Positions 44,168 to 45,496 of a DNA stretch of 45,496 bases are shown here, piece by piece (the first letter of the stretch is position 1; every line of letters starts with the position of its first letter). This DNA is from Beijerinckiaceae bacterium (GTDB lineage Bacteria; Pseudomonadota; Alphaproteobacteria; Rhizobiales; Beijerinckiaceae). The notes beneath the pieces are model-generated. The model ran no database searches. It was given only the letters and a program-made list of their open reading frames with translations, and had not been told where the DNA came from. The stretch is taken from the NCBI GenBank assembly GCA_018882635.1, contig VERN01000002.1, positions 1 through 45,496 on the forward strand. The letters run 5' to 3'. Made by a program: the position numbers and the translations under genes.

Positions 44168-45040
44168 TTAGAAAGCCGGGCCTTGCGCGTGGCCTGCCAC
44201 CTTCGACCAGATCTTCTTCTTCGTGAAATAGAGAAGACCAGCGAATACGAGCAGGAACACCATAACCTTGAAGCCGAGCTCTTTGCGCTGCTCAAGCTTC
44301 GGCTCCGCCATCCACATCAGGAACGCAGTGACGTCCTTGGCATATTGTTCGACCGTTTCCGGCGCCTGCGGACGACCATCGGCACCCTTCGGATATTCGA
44401 TAGCACCCGCATTCAAGGGCGGCGGCATCGCGATCACATGACCCGGGAAATAGGTGTTGTAATATTTGCCCGCTGGAACCGCGAAATCCTTCGGCGCATC
44501 CGTATAGCCCGTCAGCAAAGCAGCGAGATAATCCGGGCCCTGCTCCTGGAACTGCGTGAAAATATCAAACACGAACCAAGGGAAGCCGCGCTCATAAGTG
44601 CGCGCCTTGGCGATCACCGAGAAATCCGGCGGATAAGCACCACCATTGGCCGCTTCCGCCGCTTGGCGGTTCGGGAACGGCGACGGCCAATAATCAGCCG
44701 GACGCGCTGGGCGCTCATACATTTCGCCCTGATCATTCGGACCAGCCTTGACCTTATATTCGGCCGCAAGGGCTTTCACCTGAGCGGTTGAGAATTCCGG
44801 ACCGCCGGGCTGCGAGAGCGTACGGAACGCGAAATATTCAGCCGAATGGCATGCCGCGCAAACTTCGCGGAACACTTTGAAACCGCGCTGCAGCTGCGTC
44901 GCGTCATACTGGCCGAAGGGGCCAGAGAACGACCATTTCAGGCTCGGTGGAACCGGGCCAGTGCCAGCAGCGAAGGCTGCGGGCGCGGTGGCGAGGGCAA
45001 CGGCAGCGAAGGCCGCGCGGATGAAGGTGAGGCGTTTCAT
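44168..45040 (-). CDS. petC: Cytochrome c1 of the bc1 complex
   Basis: A 290-residue haem protein of ubiquinol-cytochrome c reductase. The signal peptide ends near residue 24 (AAFA/AG). The haem site is C61-A-A-C64-H65 and the distal Met is in VIAMPPPLNAGAIEYP. A single C-terminal membrane helix (FKVMVFLLVFAGLLYFTKKK) anchors the domain in the periplasm. It starts 21 bases after petB as a separate gene. Confidence 0.95.
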   Translation of the reverse strand: MKRLTFIRAAFAAVALATAPAAFAAGTGPVPPSLKWSFSGPFGQYDATQLQRGFKVFREVCAACHSAEYFAFRTLSQPGGPEFSTAQVKALAAEYKVKAGPNDQGEMYERPARPADYWPSPFPNRQAAEAANGGAYPPDFSVIAKARTYERGFPWFVFDIFTQFQEQGPDYLAALLTGYTDAPKDFAVPAGKYYNTYFPGHVIAMPPPLNAGAIEYPKGADGRPQAPETVEQYAKDVTAFLMWMAEPKLEQRKELGFKVMVFLLVFAGLLYFTKKKIWSKVAGHAQGPAF

Positions 45041-45061
45041 TGTCTATCCGTCCTTCGCCAA

Positions 45062-45496
45062 TCAGCCTTTGGTGTTCGGTTCGGCACTTGCGCCGGCCGC
45101 CATGGCATTTGCCGAGCCACCCTTGCCGAGAACGGCTTCCGCAATCGAGGCGGGCAGCTTTTTCGGTGTCTCAAAGAGACCCAGAAGCGGCAGGATGATC
45201 AGGAAATGCGCGAAGTAGTAAGCGGTCAGCACACGGGCGAGCAGGATGTAGCCACCCTCAGCCGGCTTCGCACCAACCCAGCCGAGCAGAACGCACACGA
45301 TTGCGAACACCCAGAAGAACTGGCGATAGAGCGGACGATAGGCAGCCGACTTCACCTTCGACGTGTCGAGCCACGGCAAGAAGACGAGAACTGCGATCGC
45401 GCCGAACATCAGGAGCACGCCGCCGAGCTTATCCGGCACAGCGCGCAGGATCGCGTAGAACGGCAGGAAATACCATTCCGGCACGATGTGCGCAGG
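45062..45496 (-). CDS. petB: Cytochrome b of the bc1 complex, C-terminal part (5' end outside window)
   Basis: The last 144 residues of cytochrome b are seen; the frame runs off the window edge. The visible part starts [20 protein letters not shown] with the PEWY motif of the quinol-oxidising Qo site, followed by helices [34 protein letters not shown] and [19 protein letters not shown]. The tail beyond the last helix is Ala- and Gly-rich, ending AEPNTKG. The Rieske gene petA would be expected upstream, beyond the edge. Confidence 0.94.
   Translation of the reverse strand, partial: PAHIVPEWYFLPFYAILRAVPDKLGGVLLMFGAIAVLVFLPWLDTSKVKSAAYRPLYRQFFWVFAIVCVLLGWVGAKPAEGGYILLARVLTAYYFAHFLIILPLLGLFETPKKLPASIAEAVLGKGGSANAMAAGASAEPNTKG

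Noticed and set aside
43889-44791. 300-residue open frame on the plus strand across mtnP and petC
   Set aside because: Antisense to two well-supported genes and spanning a terminator; Arg/His-rich composition typical of a shadow frame.

Overview
The window is about 45 kb of gene-dense, GC-rich bacterial chromosome. It looks like an alphaproteobacterium, most likely of the Hyphomicrobiales (Rhizobiales). The signs are dnaG followed by rpoD, an arginine-rich IF-1 beside a cold-shock gene, the lgt-methyltransferase-pgeF block, the ychF/ychJ/pth/rplY/prs block, an extensin-like lipoprotein, a petP/petR-type regulator pair near cytochrome bc1 genes, and long UvrB and RpoD variants. Cytochrome b and c1 are separate genes here, not the fused fbcH form of Bradyrhizobium. 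Almost everything is core chromosome. I see no phage, insertion sequence, CRISPR array, rRNA or tRNA.

Layout. 1-2805: 3' end of dnaG, then rpoD and its terminator. 2836-5186: an outer-membrane TorF-like porin, a small unknown protein with its own promoter and a terminator-like leader, a winged-helix regulator, and a candidate small RNA with a C-rich hairpin loop. 5217-7675 (minus): aspartate aminotransferase, a DUF486 membrane protein, infA and cspA. 7950-10762 (plus): a possible 56-residue ORF and uvrB. 10795-14697 (minus): a tightly packed five-gene unit, nagB-nagA-orphan Tat-exported binding protein-maoC-maoC. 14786-17839: ychF, ychJ, pth and rplY. 18051-18643: a vapBC toxin-antitoxin pair wedged between rplY and prs. 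18640-21388 (minus): prs, a small lipoprotein and an M24-fold hydrolase whose metal ligands appear lost. 21481-25649: uvrC, pgsA, moaD, moaE and a LysE-family exporter.

25814-29846 (plus): extensin-like lipoprotein, a small secreted protein, an RNase T2 homologue, rlmJ, a second cold-shock gene with a strongly folded leader, and a GST. 29898-30515 (minus): an Omp25/31-like barrel. 30712-32249 (plus): a GT2 glycosyltransferase coupled to a pteridine-reductase-like SDR. 32233-34884 (minus): lgt, a MidA-type methyltransferase and pgeF. 34982-37900 (plus): ubiK, a YbjN protein, proC, a TetR-like regulator and csaA. 38035-39486: a secreted DUF1254 protein. 39511-42082 (minus): MarR regulator, OmpR regulator and histidine kinase in one overlapping operon, divergent from ilvE across a palindrome. 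43193-45496 (minus): mtnP, then petC and the 3' end of petB.

Most genes serve housekeeping: replication and transcription, UvrB/UvrC excision repair, translation, phospholipid, lipoprotein, ubiquinone and molybdopterin synthesis, respiration, and nucleotide and amino-acid supply. The parts most worth checking are the candidate small RNA at 4910-5054, the five-gene amino-sugar/binding-protein/MaoC operon, the vapBC operator, the cold-shock leader at 28880-28936 and the degenerate M24 enzyme. I found no convincing wholly new multi-gene defence or mobile system. All assignments come from reading the sequence; no database search was run.
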